From NCBI RefSeq assembly GCF_007992715.1, contig NZ_BKAU01000001.1, positions 806,001-870,000 of the forward strand: a DNA stretch of 64,000 nucleotides. The letters are read 5' to 3'. The DNA comes from Chitinophaga cymbidii (lineage in GTDB: Bacteria; Bacteroidota; Bacteroidia; Chitinophagales; Chitinophagaceae). Positions 7,961-17,172 of the stretch are shown here, piece after piece (the stretch's first letter is position 1; every line of letters starts with the position of its first letter). Position numbers and translations under genes: made by a program. Under the pieces are notes generated by a model that ran no database searches, was not told where the DNA came from, and saw only the letters and a program-made list of their open reading frames with translations.

Positions 7961-9289
7961 ATGGAGCTGGATAAAACAACCTACCTTGATCTCTCTATTT
8001 TTAACCGGGAAGATGAATATTCCCTGTTCCACAAACTCGATTTCACCACCACCAGCGGCGGCCGGGAATACCTGCGCAAGCTGTTCAGCTCGCCACTGCA
8101 GGACCTTCCCTCCATTCACAACCGCCAGCAGATGCTCAAATACCTGCTGGAAAAGGAAGCCGAATGGCCGCCGATGATCTCCAACGGCTCCATCGTGGTG
8201 GTGGAGAACTACCTGAATGCCGAAATAGAGCCGATATCCAGCTCCGATGGCATTTCGCTGTATCTCAATGCGGTCGTGACCAAAACGATCTACGCGCCGG
8301 ATTACGGCTTCATCAAGTTTTCGTTCGACCAGTTGCTGAACCTGATCAACGGGTTCCGATACCTTGAAACGCATTTCAACTCCGACGCGGCGCCCTCCAC
8401 TCTTAAAATATTGCTGGACAGGGCGCGCACGCTCATTGCACAGCCGGAATTCGACGATATCGTGCGGCTGCATGAAAGCGGCCGCTTCAACTTTGTGCAG
8501 ATATTGCGGTACGACCGCCTCATCCGCCGCAAGCATAAAAAAGTACTCTGGGAACTGACAGAGCTGTACACCCGCCTGGACGCCTATCACAGCATGGCCA
8601 TGGCCATCCGCCACTTCGGACTGAAATTCCCCGAGTTCACGGAAGACAACAAGCCGCACATCGCCATTCAGCAATTGTATCACATGATACTGCCGCAGCC
8701 GGTAGCATATGATATATCGATGGAACCGCACAAACATTTCATCTTCCTGACCGGCGCCAACATGGCGGGCAAGACCACCTTCATCAAGGCGGTAGGCATC
8801 GCCGTGTTCCTCGCGCACCTCGGCATGGGCGTGCCCGCGCAGGCGATGCGGCTCACGTTCTTCCACGGCATCCTCAGCAACATCGATGTAAAAGACAACA
8901 TCTTCAAAGGCGAAAGCTACTTCTACAGCGAAGTGCAGCGCATCAAAAACACTATCATCAAGATCAGCGACGGCAAAAACTGGCTCATCCTCATCGATGA
9001 AATGTTCAAAGGCACCAACGTGGAAGACGCCAAGAACTGCTCCCTGGCGGTGATCAACGGCCTGCTGCATAATCATAACTGCCTGTACATCCTGTCCACA
9101 CACCTTTACGAGATCGCGGACGAACTGCGCGGCGAAAACCAGATCATCTTCAAATATTTCCAGTCGCAGGTGATCGACGACAACCTTCAGTTCACCTATG
9201 AATTGAAAGACGGCATTGCAAAAGAAAAGATCGGATTTCTGATCCTGAAAAAAGAAAAAGTAATTGAGCTGCTAGAAAAGATGAAATAG
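7961..9289 (+). CDS. MutS-related DNA mismatch repair-like ATPase (no mismatch-binding domain)
   Basis: 442 aa. The C-terminal half is the ABC-type MutS domain V: Walker A LTGANMAGKTTFIKAVG (about 265-281), a signature-like FKGESYFYSEVQRIKN, Walker B NWLILIDEMFKGTN, and the D/H-loop ILSTHLYEIA. The N-terminal half is helical and resembles the MutS core/lever region (DFTTTSGGREYLRKLFSSP). MutS domains I (mismatch recognition) and II are absent, as is an Smr nuclease domain. Such short MutS-like proteins are common in Bacteroidota and their substrate is unknown. Start: ATG 7961, 75 bp after pyrC. Confidence 0.85.
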   Translation: MELDKTTYLDLSIFNREDEYSLFHKLDFTTTSGGREYLRKLFSSPLQDLPSIHNRQQMLKYLLEKEAEWPPMISNGSIVVVENYLNAEIEPISSSDGISLYLNAVVTKTIYAPDYGFIKFSFDQLLNLINGFRYLETHFNSDAAPSTLKILLDRARTLIAQPEFDDIVRLHESGRFNFVQILRYDRLIRRKHKKVLWELTELYTRLDAYHSMAMAIRHFGLKFPEFTEDNKPHIAIQQLYHMILPQPVAYDISMEPHKHFIFLTGANMAGKTTFIKAVGIAVFLAHLGMGVPAQAMRLTFFHGILSNIDVKDNIFKGESYFYSEVQRIKNTIIKISDGKNWLILIDEMFKGTNVEDAKNCSLAVINGLLHNHNCLYILSTHLYEIADELRGENQIIFKYFQSQVIDDNLQFTYELKDGIAKEKIGFLILKKEKVIELLEKMK

Positions 9290-9298
9290 AAATTCCCT

Positions 9299-9306
9299 TA
9301 TCTTCG
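9299..9306 (+). promoter_or_regulatory. -7-like element upstream of the ComM-like gene
   Basis: TATCTTCG, one mismatch from TAnnTTTG, lies 9 bases after the preceding stop and 25 bases before the ATG. Confidence 0.35.
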
Positions 9307-9331
9307 GAGGAAATAAACCATTGTTTGACCC

Positions 9332-10825
9332 ATGCTCGTAAAAATTTTCGGAAGCGCCGTTCATGGCGTAGAAGCCATCACCATTACCATTGAAGTGAAT
9401 GTTGGGCAAGGCACCAAATTCTATATTGTGGGCCTGCCGGACAATGCCGTAAAGGAAAGCGGGTACCGCATTGAAACGGTCATCAAAAACGCCGGTTACA
9501 AAATGCCGCGCCTCCGCACGATCGTGAACATGGCCCCCGCCGACATCCGCAAAGCCGGCGCCGCATACGACCTGCCCATCGCCGTAGGTATCCTTGCCGC
9601 ATCAAAACAACTCGTTTTCTCCATACCACCGGAACAATTCGTGATCATGGGCGAGCTGTCGCTGGACGGTACCCTGCGCCCGATACGCGGCGCTTTGCCC
9701 ATGGCCCTGCAGGCAAAGAAAGAAGGGTTCCGGGGAATGATACTTCCCTTGCAGAATGCCCGCGAAGCCGCGATGGTGGAAGGGATTGAGGTGTATGGGG
9801 TGGAGCATGTTGGGGAGGTGCTGGGGTTTCTGCGGGGGGAGATCGCGCTGCAAAAGATGCTTTTTGAAAAGTATAACGAGCGGTTTTGTTTTGATGTTGA
9901 CTTTGCAGACGTAAAGGGACAAAACATTGGCAAACGCGCGATGGAAATAGCAGCTGCGGGAGGGCACAATCTCATTCTGATCGGACCGCCCGGTGCGGGA
10001 AAAACGATGCTCGCCAAACGGCTGCCCACCATATTACCACCGCTTTCACTGGAAGAAGCGCTGGAAACCACCAGGGTCTATTCTGCCGCGGGGAAATTCA
10101 ATGGCATTCTTTCCGGCCGCCCCTTTCGCGCACCACATCACACTATCAGCGACATTGCATTGGCAGGCGGCGGAAATCCACCGGTGCCCGGAGAACTTTC
10201 TCTCGCGCATAATGGCGTGCTCTTCCTGGATGAGCTGCCGGAATATAAACGCGGCGCGCTGGAAGTTTTACGGCAGCCGATGGAAGACAGGAAAGTAACG
10301 GTTTCCCGCGCACGCAACACCTTCGATTTTCCTACGAGCTTCATGCTGGTGGCCGCCATGAACCCCTGCCCCTGCGGCTACTTCAATCATCCTGAAAAAA
10401 ACTGCACCTGCATGCCCGGCATGGTGCAAAAATATCTTAACAAAATATCCGGCCCGCTGCTGGACAGGATAGATCTGCATGTGGAAGTAACGCCCGTATC
10501 GCCGGGAACTGCGGAAACGGGGGAACGCAGTGATGTGATCAGGGAAAGAGTGATCGCCGCCCGGAACAAACAATGGGAACGGAACGGGCACTACAATGCA
10601 CAAATGAACATCAGCAATTGTATGCCGGAACCCGCCGCCCTGCAACTCCTCGAATCCGCCATGAAACGCCTTCAGCTCTCCGCCCGCGCGTACGACCGTA
10701 TCCTGAAAGTAAGCCGCACGATCGCGGACCTCGCGGGCAGCGAACATATCACCACCTCCCACCTCGCCGAGGCGATCCGCTTCAGAACGCTGGACAGAGG
10801 GCAGTGGGGAGCCTATCAATGCTGA
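9332..10825 (+). CDS. YifB/ComM-family Mg chelatase-like AAA+ ATPase
   Basis: 497 aa. An N-terminal Lon-like/ChlI domain (about 1-170; EVNVGQGTKFYIVGLPDNAV) precedes an AAA+ module with Walker A GPPGAGKTML (about 216-225), Walker B GVLFLDELPEY, and NPCPCGYFNHPEKNCTCMPG, a Cys cluster typical of the family. A C-terminal helical domain (LSARAYDRILKVSRTIADLA) follows. In naturally competent bacteria ComM is a hexameric helicase that promotes branch migration during integration of transforming DNA; elsewhere its role is open. The last 10 bases overlap the convergent EF-G-like gene. Confidence 0.92.
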   Translation: MLVKIFGSAVHGVEAITITIEVNVGQGTKFYIVGLPDNAVKESGYRIETVIKNAGYKMPRLRTIVNMAPADIRKAGAAYDLPIAVGILAASKQLVFSIPPEQFVIMGELSLDGTLRPIRGALPMALQAKKEGFRGMILPLQNAREAAMVEGIEVYGVEHVGEVLGFLRGEIALQKMLFEKYNERFCFDVDFADVKGQNIGKRAMEIAAAGGHNLILIGPPGAGKTMLAKRLPTILPPLSLEEALETTRVYSAAGKFNGILSGRPFRAPHHTISDIALAGGGNPPVPGELSLAHNGVLFLDELPEYKRGALEVLRQPMEDRKVTVSRARNTFDFPTSFMLVAAMNPCPCGYFNHPEKNCTCMPGMVQKYLNKISGPLLDRIDLHVEVTPVSPGTAETGERSDVIRERVIAARNKQWERNGHYNAQMNISNCMPEPAALQLLESAMKRLQLSARAYDRILKVSRTIADLAGSEHITTSHLAEAIRFRTLDRGQWGAYQC

Positions 10826-12942
10826 CCATTCTCATGCTCCGCCTTCCGGTATTCCTCGCTCAATTTCTTCTGCACGTCCGCCGGCACCGGCGCATACTCC
10901 GCGAACACCGCCCTTACCTTCGCCTTCCCCTGCGTTACATTGCGCAGGGAGGCGTACAGCCTGTCCAGCTCCGCCTGCGGCGTGCGCGCCTTGATCACAT
11001 GCGTGTCCATACCCGTGATAATGCTGCGGTGGCTTTGCAATTCGCTCATGATATCGCCCATCATCACATCCGGCGCTGAAGCTTCCAGGTCGTACACCGG
11101 TTCCAGCAGCTGGGGCGCCGCCTGGTGAAAGGCGTCCCTGAAAGCCATCATCCCCGCGATCTTGAAAGAGATGTCGTTGCTGTCCACCGGGTGCATCTTG
11201 CCGTCGTATACGCTTACCCGAACATCCCGTACATACGATCCCGTTAGCGGGCCTTCCTGCATTTTTTCCATCACGCCCTTCAATATGGAAGGCAGGAATC
11301 GTGTATCGATCGCACCGCCGACGATGCAGTTGTTGAACACCAGCTTGCCGCCCCAGTTCAGCGCGATCTCTTCCGTATCGCGCACGGTATATTCTTTATA
11401 CGGTGGCATGCCTTCGTAATACGGCTCTATCTTCATGAACACTTCCCCGAATTGTCCCGCTCCGCCCGATTGTTTCTTGTGACGGTAAGAGGCTTCCGCC
11501 GGCTTCTGGATGGTTTCGCGATAGGGGATGCGCGCCGGCAGGTATTCCACCTGCATGTTGTAAATATGTTCCAGCCGCCACCTGGTAACGGCAAGATGAA
11601 GGTCACCCTGTCCGTGCAGGATCACCTGCTTCAATTCGCGGTTGTATTCCACTTCCAGCGTAGGGTCTTCCATATGGATCTCGCTCAGCACTTCGCCGAG
11701 CTTTTCATCATCTGTTTTGTTTTTCGCTTCGATGGCCACGCGCACTTTCGGCGGTGGGAAATGAATGGGGTCGATCTGCGCGGAGAAACCTTTTTCATTG
11801 AGGATATGATTGGTGAAGGTATTTTTCAGTTTCAATGTGCAGCCGATGTCGCCGGAGCGCAGTTTGTCCACCGGCTGCCGGTTCCGGCCGTCCGCGATGA
11901 ACAGCTGGTTGAGGCGTTCGGTCGTATTTCCCTTTTCATTTTGCAGCTCCTGCCCCGTACGCAGTTCCCCGCTCATGACCTTGAAGAACGACAGCTTTCC
12001 GATATGCGGTTCCAGCAAGGTCTTGAATACGAACAGGCAGGTGGGGCCGGCGGGATCGCAGGGCACTTCCCTGCCGTCTTCCGTCTGCTCCGGCGGCATT
12101 TCCACGGCGGAGGGCGCCACGTTGTCGATATACCCCATCAGGCGCCCGCTGCCCATGTTATTGCGGGCGGAAAGGCAGAATACGGGGAATACCTGGTGCT
12201 TCATCATCCCGATCTTCAGGCCCTGCCGCATTTCATCCTCATCCAGGCTGCCCTTTTCAAAGAAAAGTTCCATCAGCGCATCATCATTTTCCGCCGCTTT
12301 CTCCACCAGTTCGTTATGCAGGCGGTCCGCCTGCTCCTGCTCCTCCGGCGGGATGGGCAGCTTTTCCGGCTTGCCGCCCCCGGCGGGAAAGCGGTACATG
12401 GTCATTTTCAGCAGGTCGATGATGGCGTTGAATCCCGGCCCCTGGTTCACCGGGTATTGCATGACGGTCACCGCGTGACCGAAAAACTGTTTCGCCTGTT
12501 CCAGCACCAGGCTGTAGTTGGCGTTCTCATGGTCCAGGTGATTGATAGCCAGTATGGTAGGCTTGTTATAACGATCGACGTAATCCCATATCAGTTCCGT
12601 TCCCACTTCCACCCCGTTATACGCATGCAGCAGCAGCACCGCCGTGTCGCATACCCGGATGGAAGAGGCGACCTCCCCCGAGAAGTCCTCCAGCCCCGGG
12701 GTGTCCATGATATTGATCTTGTAATCTCTCCATTCCGTGTGCATGGTGGTGGCGTAGACGGAGTTGCCGCGCTCATGCTCCACTTCGTGGTAATCCGAGA
12801 CCGTGTTGCGCTCTTCCACGGTACCGCGTTTACTGATGATGCCGGCCTCGAACAGCATGTCCTCGGCCAGCGTCGTTTTGCCGCTCTTGGCTGCGCCAAT
12901 GAGCACCACATTCTTGATGTGTTTTTCATCATACATTTTCAT
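10816..12942 (-). CDS. Elongation factor G paralogue (EF-G2-like) lacking the catalytic switch-II histidine
   Basis: 708 aa with the full five-domain EF-G architecture: G domain (about 1-270), domain II, domains III-V ending near 690. The domain IV region has GGAIDTRFLPSILKGVMEKM and the domain V region has APDVMMGDIMSELQSHRSII. G1 is GAAKSGKTT (about 16-24), intact. G3 reads DTPGLEDF (about 77-84) where canonical EF-G has DTPGHVDF, so the GTPase-activating His is Leu. G4 reads NHLD instead of NKxD. These changes predict weak or absent GTP hydrolysis. Bacteroides thetaiotaomicron has an EF-G2 reported to translocate without hydrolysing GTP; whether this is its orthologue is inference. Single gene, convergent with the ComM-like gene. 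Confidence 0.88.
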   Translation of the reverse strand: MKMYDEKHIKNVVLIGAAKSGKTTLAEDMLFEAGIISKRGTVEERNTVSDYHEVEHERGNSVYATTMHTEWRDYKINIMDTPGLEDFSGEVASSIRVCDTAVLLLHAYNGVEVGTELIWDYVDRYNKPTILAINHLDHENANYSLVLEQAKQFFGHAVTVMQYPVNQGPGFNAIIDLLKMTMYRFPAGGGKPEKLPIPPEEQEQADRLHNELVEKAAENDDALMELFFEKGSLDEDEMRQGLKIGMMKHQVFPVFCLSARNNMGSGRLMGYIDNVAPSAVEMPPEQTEDGREVPCDPAGPTCLFVFKTLLEPHIGKLSFFKVMSGELRTGQELQNEKGNTTERLNQLFIADGRNRQPVDKLRSGDIGCTLKLKNTFTNHILNEKGFSAQIDPIHFPPPKVRVAIEAKNKTDDEKLGEVLSEIHMEDPTLEVEYNRELKQVILHGQGDLHLAVTRWRLEHIYNMQVEYLPARIPYRETIQKPAEASYRHKKQSGGAGQFGEVFMKIEPYYEGMPPYKEYTVRDTEEIALNWGGKLVFNNCIVGGAIDTRFLPSILKGVMEKMQEGPLTGSYVRDVRVSVYDGKMHPVDSNDISFKIAGMMAFRDAFHQAAPQLLEPVYDLEASAPDVMMGDIMSELQSHRSIITGMDTHVIKARTPQAELDRLYASLRNVTQGKAKVRAVFAEYAPVPADVQKKLSEEYRKAEHENGQH

Positions 12943-13172
12943 CTGTTTGCTTTTTGGATCGGCAGTCAGATGGAACGCCGGGGGCGTTTCATGCGGAAAG
13001 CGTCAGGGTGATGATGATACGCCGGGTTGTGCGTAAGGCCATTCGTGGAACAAGATCAGTTTTCAGACTATGGTACAAGCGGACAGGTTTACCTCCGGCT
13101 ACTCCATTAAATTACGGAAAAATACCGTGATAAGTACAGCAGAAACCGATGTTTCAACATCTTTTATTCCCC

Positions 13173-13180
13173 TACCTTTG
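13173..13180 (+). promoter_or_regulatory. -7 element of the ABC transporter gene
   Basis: TACCTTTG followed four bases later by the ATG at 13185. This placement argues against the longer frame starting at 13149, which would begin upstream of the promoter. The 13185-12942 interval otherwise holds no gene that I can support. Confidence 0.6.
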
Positions 13181-13184
13181 CTCC

Positions 13185-14981
13185 ATGAAATTGTTGCTTT
13201 CGTACCTCAGGAACTATAAGTGGCTGATAGCACTGGCTTTACTGCTCGCCACCATTAACCAGGTATTCTCGCTGATGGACCCGTGGATCTTCGGTAAGAT
13301 CGTTGACCAGTTCGCCTCACATCCGCAATCATTCAATAAACAGGGAGAACCCGTTATTCCCCGGTCGCAGGACCAGTACCTCTACGGCGTGATGCTGCTG
13401 TTGCTCGCCGCCATTGGCGTAGCCATGGTGTCGCGCATTGCAAAGGCTTTCCAGGATTATTTTGTGAACGTGGTGATCCAGAAGTTCGGCGCGCAGGTGT
13501 ATACGGACGGGCTGCGGCATTCCATGCGGCTGCCTTTCCAGGAGTTTGAAGACCAGCGCTCCGGCGAAACCCTGGCGGTGTTGCAGAAGGTGCGGCTGGA
13601 CAGCGAGAAGTTCATTTCGCAATTCGTCAATATTCTTTTCACCACCCTGATAGGTGTGGTATTCGTGATGATCTTTGCGTATAGTGTGCACTGGTCGCTT
13701 GTGTTCGTATATTTCGGTGGATGTATCCTGCTCGGATGGCTGATGAACGTGCTGAGTAAAAAGATCAAGTTCATCCAGAAGAACATCGTGAAAGAAACCA
13801 CCATGCTGGCCGGCGCCACCACGGAATCGCTGCGCAACATCGAGCTGGTGAAGAGCCTCGGGCTCACCAACCAGGAGGTGCGCCGCCTTAACGCCAACAC
13901 CATGAAGATCCTGCTGCTGGAACTGAAAAAGGTACGCAGCGTGCGTACCATCGCTTTCGTGCAGGGTACGTTCGTGAACCTGCTGCGGTCCAGCATCCTG
14001 TTCCTGCTGCTGTACCTCGTGTATAAGGATACGGCTACACTCGGGCAGATATTCACCCTGCAGCTGTACTCCTTCTTCCTCTTCGGCCCGTTGCAGGAAC
14101 TTGGCAATATCATCCTCGCTTACCGCGAAGTACAGGTATCGCTCGCCAATTTTAAAAGGATACTGGACACGCCTGTTGAGCCCACCCCGCTGAACCCGCC
14201 GCAACTGTCCGACGTACGCGAGCTGACGTTCAGGGATGTGGGATTCAGGCATCTTACCGCGTTGAACAAAGCGCTTGAAGAAATCAATTTTTCTGTAAAG
14301 ACCGGCGAAACTGTAGCCTTTGTGGGACCTTCCGGCAGCGGAAAGACCACGCTGGTGAAGCTGCTGGTAGGATTGTACAAACCCGGCGAAGGGCACATCC
14401 TGTATAACGGGCTGGACGCATCGGAGATAGACATCGAAGAACTGCGCATGCAGATCGGTTTCGTAACGCAGGATACCCAGCTGTTCTCCGGCACCATCCG
14501 GGAGAACCTGCTTTTCGTGAACCCGCGCGCCACGGACGAAGAGCTGATGCGCGCCCTGGAACGCGCCGCCTGCTACAACCTGCTGGCCCGCGCGGAAAAC
14601 GGCATAGACACCGTGATCGGGGAAGGCGGCATCAAGATCTCCGGCGGGGAAAAACAACGCCTCTCCATCGCCCGCGCATTGCTGCGGCAGCCGCGCCTGC
14701 TGGTGTTCGATGAAGCCACCTCCGCGCTCGATTCCATTACGGAAGAAGCCATCACCCAGACCGTACGGGAGGTGACATCCACCAAAGAACACATCACCGT
14801 GATGATCGCGCACCGCCTTTCCACTATTATGCATGCTGACCGCATCTACGTGCTGGAAAAAGGACGCATCGTGGAAACAGGTACGCACCGCGCACTGCTG
14901 GAAGAGAAAGGGTTATATTACGCCATGTGGCGGCAGCAGATCGGGGAAAGAAAAACAATGGAGCCCGCCACCGCAGGCTGA
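13185..14981 (+). CDS. ABC transporter, fused permease and ATPase (exporter type)
   Basis: 598 aa half-transporter from ATG 13185. Residues about 1-310 form the six-helix ABC exporter transmembrane domain (LIALALLLATINQVFSL at 15-31 is the first helix). The nucleotide-binding domain has Walker A GPSGSGKTTL (about 380), Q-loop FVTQDTQLFSG, signature ISGGEKQRLSIARAL, Walker B LLVFDEATSALD and H-loop MIAHRLSTI. It must dimerise; as no partner is adjacent, a homodimer is likely. The family exports lipids, peptides or drugs, and nothing nearby specifies the substrate. Confidence 0.9.
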   Translation: MKLLLSYLRNYKWLIALALLLATINQVFSLMDPWIFGKIVDQFASHPQSFNKQGEPVIPRSQDQYLYGVMLLLLAAIGVAMVSRIAKAFQDYFVNVVIQKFGAQVYTDGLRHSMRLPFQEFEDQRSGETLAVLQKVRLDSEKFISQFVNILFTTLIGVVFVMIFAYSVHWSLVFVYFGGCILLGWLMNVLSKKIKFIQKNIVKETTMLAGATTESLRNIELVKSLGLTNQEVRRLNANTMKILLLELKKVRSVRTIAFVQGTFVNLLRSSILFLLLYLVYKDTATLGQIFTLQLYSFFLFGPLQELGNIILAYREVQVSLANFKRILDTPVEPTPLNPPQLSDVRELTFRDVGFRHLTALNKALEEINFSVKTGETVAFVGPSGSGKTTLVKLLVGLYKPGEGHILYNGLDASEIDIEELRMQIGFVTQDTQLFSGTIRENLLFVNPRATDEELMRALERAACYNLLARAENGIDTVIGEGGIKISGGEKQRLSIARALLRQPRLLVFDEATSALDSITEEAITQTVREVTSTKEHITVMIAHRLSTIMHADRIYVLEKGRIVETGTHRALLEEKGLYYAMWRQQIGERKTMEPATAG

Positions 14982-15034
14982 CAGGCGAGGCTGCAAGATT
15001 GATTTATATCAACGTTTCGGCCGCAAGGTTTCTG

Positions 15035-15042
15035 TATTTTCG
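15035..15042 (+). promoter_or_regulatory. -7-like element of the DUF983 gene
   Basis: TATTTTCG, six bases before the ATG at 15049; one mismatch from TAnnTTTG. Confidence 0.4.
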
Positions 15043-15048
15043 CCGATC

Positions 15049-15513
15049 ATGAAGAAAAAACCGAATTACTTTCTCAGCGTACTTGGCATGAAATGCCCCA
15101 AGTGCAGGAGAGGCAATATGTTCCGTACCAAAAATCCCTTTTACTGGCGGCTTTCCAAAATACTTGACATGCCTGAGAAATGTCCTGTATGCGGACAACA
15201 TTACGAGCTGGAAACCGGTTTCTGGTTCGGCACCGGTTATGTCAGTTACGCGCTCGGCGTAGCCTTGTCCGTCTTCAACCTGATCTGGTACTGGTTATTG
15301 TTCGGTCTTTCGTGGAAAGATGACAGCCTATTATACTGGCTGGCGGTGAACGGGGTTATACTCGTGCTCGTGCAACCCTGGATGATGCGCATTTCACGCG
15401 CTATCTACCTGTATTTCTTTGTTTATTACGATGAAGAAACGGCGCACCTGCCGGATACGGTTCATAAGCATGGTGAACACTCCCATCCGCATCCGGCAGG
15501 GCATTCACATTAA
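15049..15513 (+). CDS. DUF983 zinc-ribbon membrane protein with a His-rich tail
   Basis: 154 aa. A zinc ribbon formed by CPKC (15-18) and CPVC (about 45-48) precedes two membrane helices (about 63-85, VSYALGVALSVFNLIWYW; about 95-115, LLYWLAVNGVILVLVQPW). The order matches DUF983, a family of unknown function; a haem-copper oxidase link has been suggested from gene neighbourhoods elsewhere, but none is seen here. The last 16 residues, HKHGEHSHPHPAGHSH, are a His-rich tail that could bind zinc, copper or nickel. A probable zinc-regulated gene follows 340 bp downstream, which may be coincidence. A strong terminator ends the unit. Confidence 0.85.
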   Translation: MKKKPNYFLSVLGMKCPKCRRGNMFRTKNPFYWRLSKILDMPEKCPVCGQHYELETGFWFGTGYVSYALGVALSVFNLIWYWLLFGLSWKDDSLLYWLAVNGVILVLVQPWMMRISRAIYLYFFVYYDEETAHLPDTVHKHGEHSHPHPAGHSH

Positions 15514-15542
15514 AATTACCTAAAGTTGTTCCCTCGTTCATT

Positions 15543-15568
15543 AAGGGCCGTGAAAACGGCCCTTTTTT
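15543..15568 (+). terminator. Rho-independent terminator of the DUF983 gene
   Basis: Perfect 9-bp stem AAGGGCCGT (15543-15551) / ACGGCCCTT (15556-15564), GAAA tetraloop, then a T run. The ~210 bases from here to the next promoter are AT-rich and hold no gene that I can support. Confidence 0.92.
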
Positions 15569-15791
15569 GCTTTTCATCCAAAATCTGAGCAGTTGTCAGA
15601 TCATCTTTAGTGCATTTCAATATGTTCTAAAACGGTCGCCCGTTATCGTCAACGTAATTAACTTATAACTAACAAATATACCGCATCCCCCGCATAGTTT
15701 AATGACATTTTTATGTGACCGGCAAAGCCCTCTTCCCGATACCCGTCTTTTGAAATCCCCGCCCACAAAAGAAAATAAACCATCTATACAA

Positions 15792-15834
15792 TTGCATCTA
15801 TGTTGCATTTTATTATATTTGCAACCTTGTTGCA
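15792..15834 (+). promoter_or_regulatory. Promoter with zinc-type palindromic operator (TGCAAC-N3-GTTGCA)
   Basis: The -7 element TATATTTG (15814-15821) overlaps a perfect 15-bp palindrome TGCAAC-CTT-GTTGCA (15820-15834). TTGCAT occurs twice more just upstream (15792-15797 and 15803-15808), the first at the -33 distance. The same palindrome class occurs at 21949-21963 upstream of the TonB receptor operon. A repressor bound here would cover the transcription start. Confidence 0.7.
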
Positions 15835-15853
15835 CACTATAAACTTGTATAAA

Positions 15854-17059
15854 ATGAAGAAACTACTGATGCCCGTCCTCCTGCTCGGGCTGTTCATCGC
15901 AGGTTGTAAAAAGGATGATGCGCCGGCGCCGGAACCCCAGCAGCCACAGGAAGCCGAATATCTCCGCCTCGTGATCACCGACGTGGAAAAAGCGCAGATC
16001 ACCGTGCTGGAACCACTCACCAAAAAGACAACGGTGTACCCCGTAAAAGCCGCCCAGCCTACATTGTACGCCACCAGCAGCGGCCAGTTCGCCACCATCA
16101 TTAGCCGGGCGGACAATACCGTGCAGTTCTTCAACACCGGCATTGAAGCGCACGGCGGCCACCTGCATGTGCATGACCCCGAAATGGCTACACAGACATT
16201 TACCGAAGCGGGTCCCACCCACTATTTCTCGCATGAAGGGCTTAGCGCCATCTTCAACGACGGCGCCGGCAGCCTGAGCCTCTTCAAAGACGCGGAGCTG
16301 GAAAGCGGCGAGGGACGGGTATTACCGGTGGCCGCGCCCCATCATGGCGCCATGGTCATCTTTGATGACCATACCATCGCCGTTACACAAAAAGACGGCT
16401 CCGTCAGCGGAACACTGCCGGAAAAAGTCAGGATAATTGACCGTTTCGGCACTGTACTGCATGAAGGCACCATCGCCACACAAGGGATGCACGGCGATGC
16501 CGGCAACGGCAAACTCGCGGCCTTTGGCGCACCGGACGGCGTGCTCATCGTGCAACAAAACGGCGAACAATACCTGGTGAATTATCCCGCTGATTTCGGT
16601 ACCGCCTGGCTGAGCACCATTCTCGGCAACAAGGCGCTGCCCCACTTCTTCGGATATGCCGCCGCGCTCGGCCTGTACAAGATCGATCCCGTTGCGAAGC
16701 AGATCACCCTGGTGCAGAAAAATGAAAGCAACATCCATCAGTACATGCTGGACACACAAGGCAAAAACCTTTACGTGCTGCTAAACGACGGTACGCTGAA
16801 GATCTTCGACGCCAATACCGCACAACTGAAAAAAGAAGGAAAGATCAGCGCCGCTATCCCGGCGGGAGCCGCCGCGGATGAAAAGCCTTACTTCGGGGTA
16901 TCTAAAAAATGTGTGTACATCACAGAACCTGCAGCAGGCGTTGTGAAGATGTATAGTCTGGAAACATTGCAGCTGGTCAGCAGCATACCGGTTGAAGGCA
17001 AACCGCTGAAAGTGCTGGTAGTGGGGGATCAGGAGGGATTGGAAGTGGACAATCATTAA
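15854..17059 (+). CDS. AztD-like beta-propeller lipoprotein (probable periplasmic zinc chaperone)
   Basis: 401 aa from ATG 15854; a longer frame to 15800 would start inside the promoter. Lipoprotein signal MKKLLMPVLLLGLFIAGC with the lipobox Cys at 18. The rest is repeated beta-blades consistent with a YncE-like propeller. Segments THYFSHEGLSAIFNDGAG, APHHGAMVIFDD and GMHGDAGNGKLAAFGAPDGV resemble the conserved His-bearing blades of AztD, the zinc metallochaperone of AztABC systems. An added HGGHLHVHDPE loop (about 97-107) is suitable for capturing metal. No AztABC transporter is adjacent. The promoter carries the same palindrome as the ZnuD-like receptor operon at 18.6-21.9 kb. The zinc role is inferred from these two facts together. 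Confidence 0.7.
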   Translation: MKKLLMPVLLLGLFIAGCKKDDAPAPEPQQPQEAEYLRLVITDVEKAQITVLEPLTKKTTVYPVKAAQPTLYATSSGQFATIISRADNTVQFFNTGIEAHGGHLHVHDPEMATQTFTEAGPTHYFSHEGLSAIFNDGAGSLSLFKDAELESGEGRVLPVAAPHHGAMVIFDDHTIAVTQKDGSVSGTLPEKVRIIDRFGTVLHEGTIATQGMHGDAGNGKLAAFGAPDGVLIVQQNGEQYLVNYPADFGTAWLSTILGNKALPHFFGYAAALGLYKIDPVAKQITLVQKNESNIHQYMLDTQGKNLYVLLNDGTLKIFDANTAQLKKEGKISAAIPAGAAADEKPYFGVSKKCVYITEPAAGVVKMYSLETLQLVSSIPVEGKPLKVLVVGDQEGLEVDNH

Positions 17060-17158
17060 GTAGGTACTGGCCGGGAAACCGGGTTCACATCAGGATTTCC
17101 GGCCACCCCTTTCGCTTGTTTAAAGGCATTTTAACTTTCCTTTTCCGAAAAAAGATAG

Positions 17159-17166
17159 TATCTTTG
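17159..17166 (+). promoter_or_regulatory. -7 element of a candidate small RNA
   Basis: TATCTTTG, a full match to TAnnTTTG. No good -33 element was found 19-23 bases upstream. No credible + strand start codon and gene follow. Confidence 0.45.
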
Positions 17167-17172
17167 TACCTC

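Noticed and set aside
11452..13011. Long + strand frame (519 codons) opposite the EF-G-like gene; similar long frames opposite dnaB, pheT and rny
   Set aside because: His/Phe/Gln-rich composition typical of antisense shadows in GC-rich genes; the opposite strand encodes complete known families.
13149..13184. Earlier start for the ABC transporter
   Set aside because: A clear -7 element at 13173-13180 lies inside the extension, so translation must begin at 13185.
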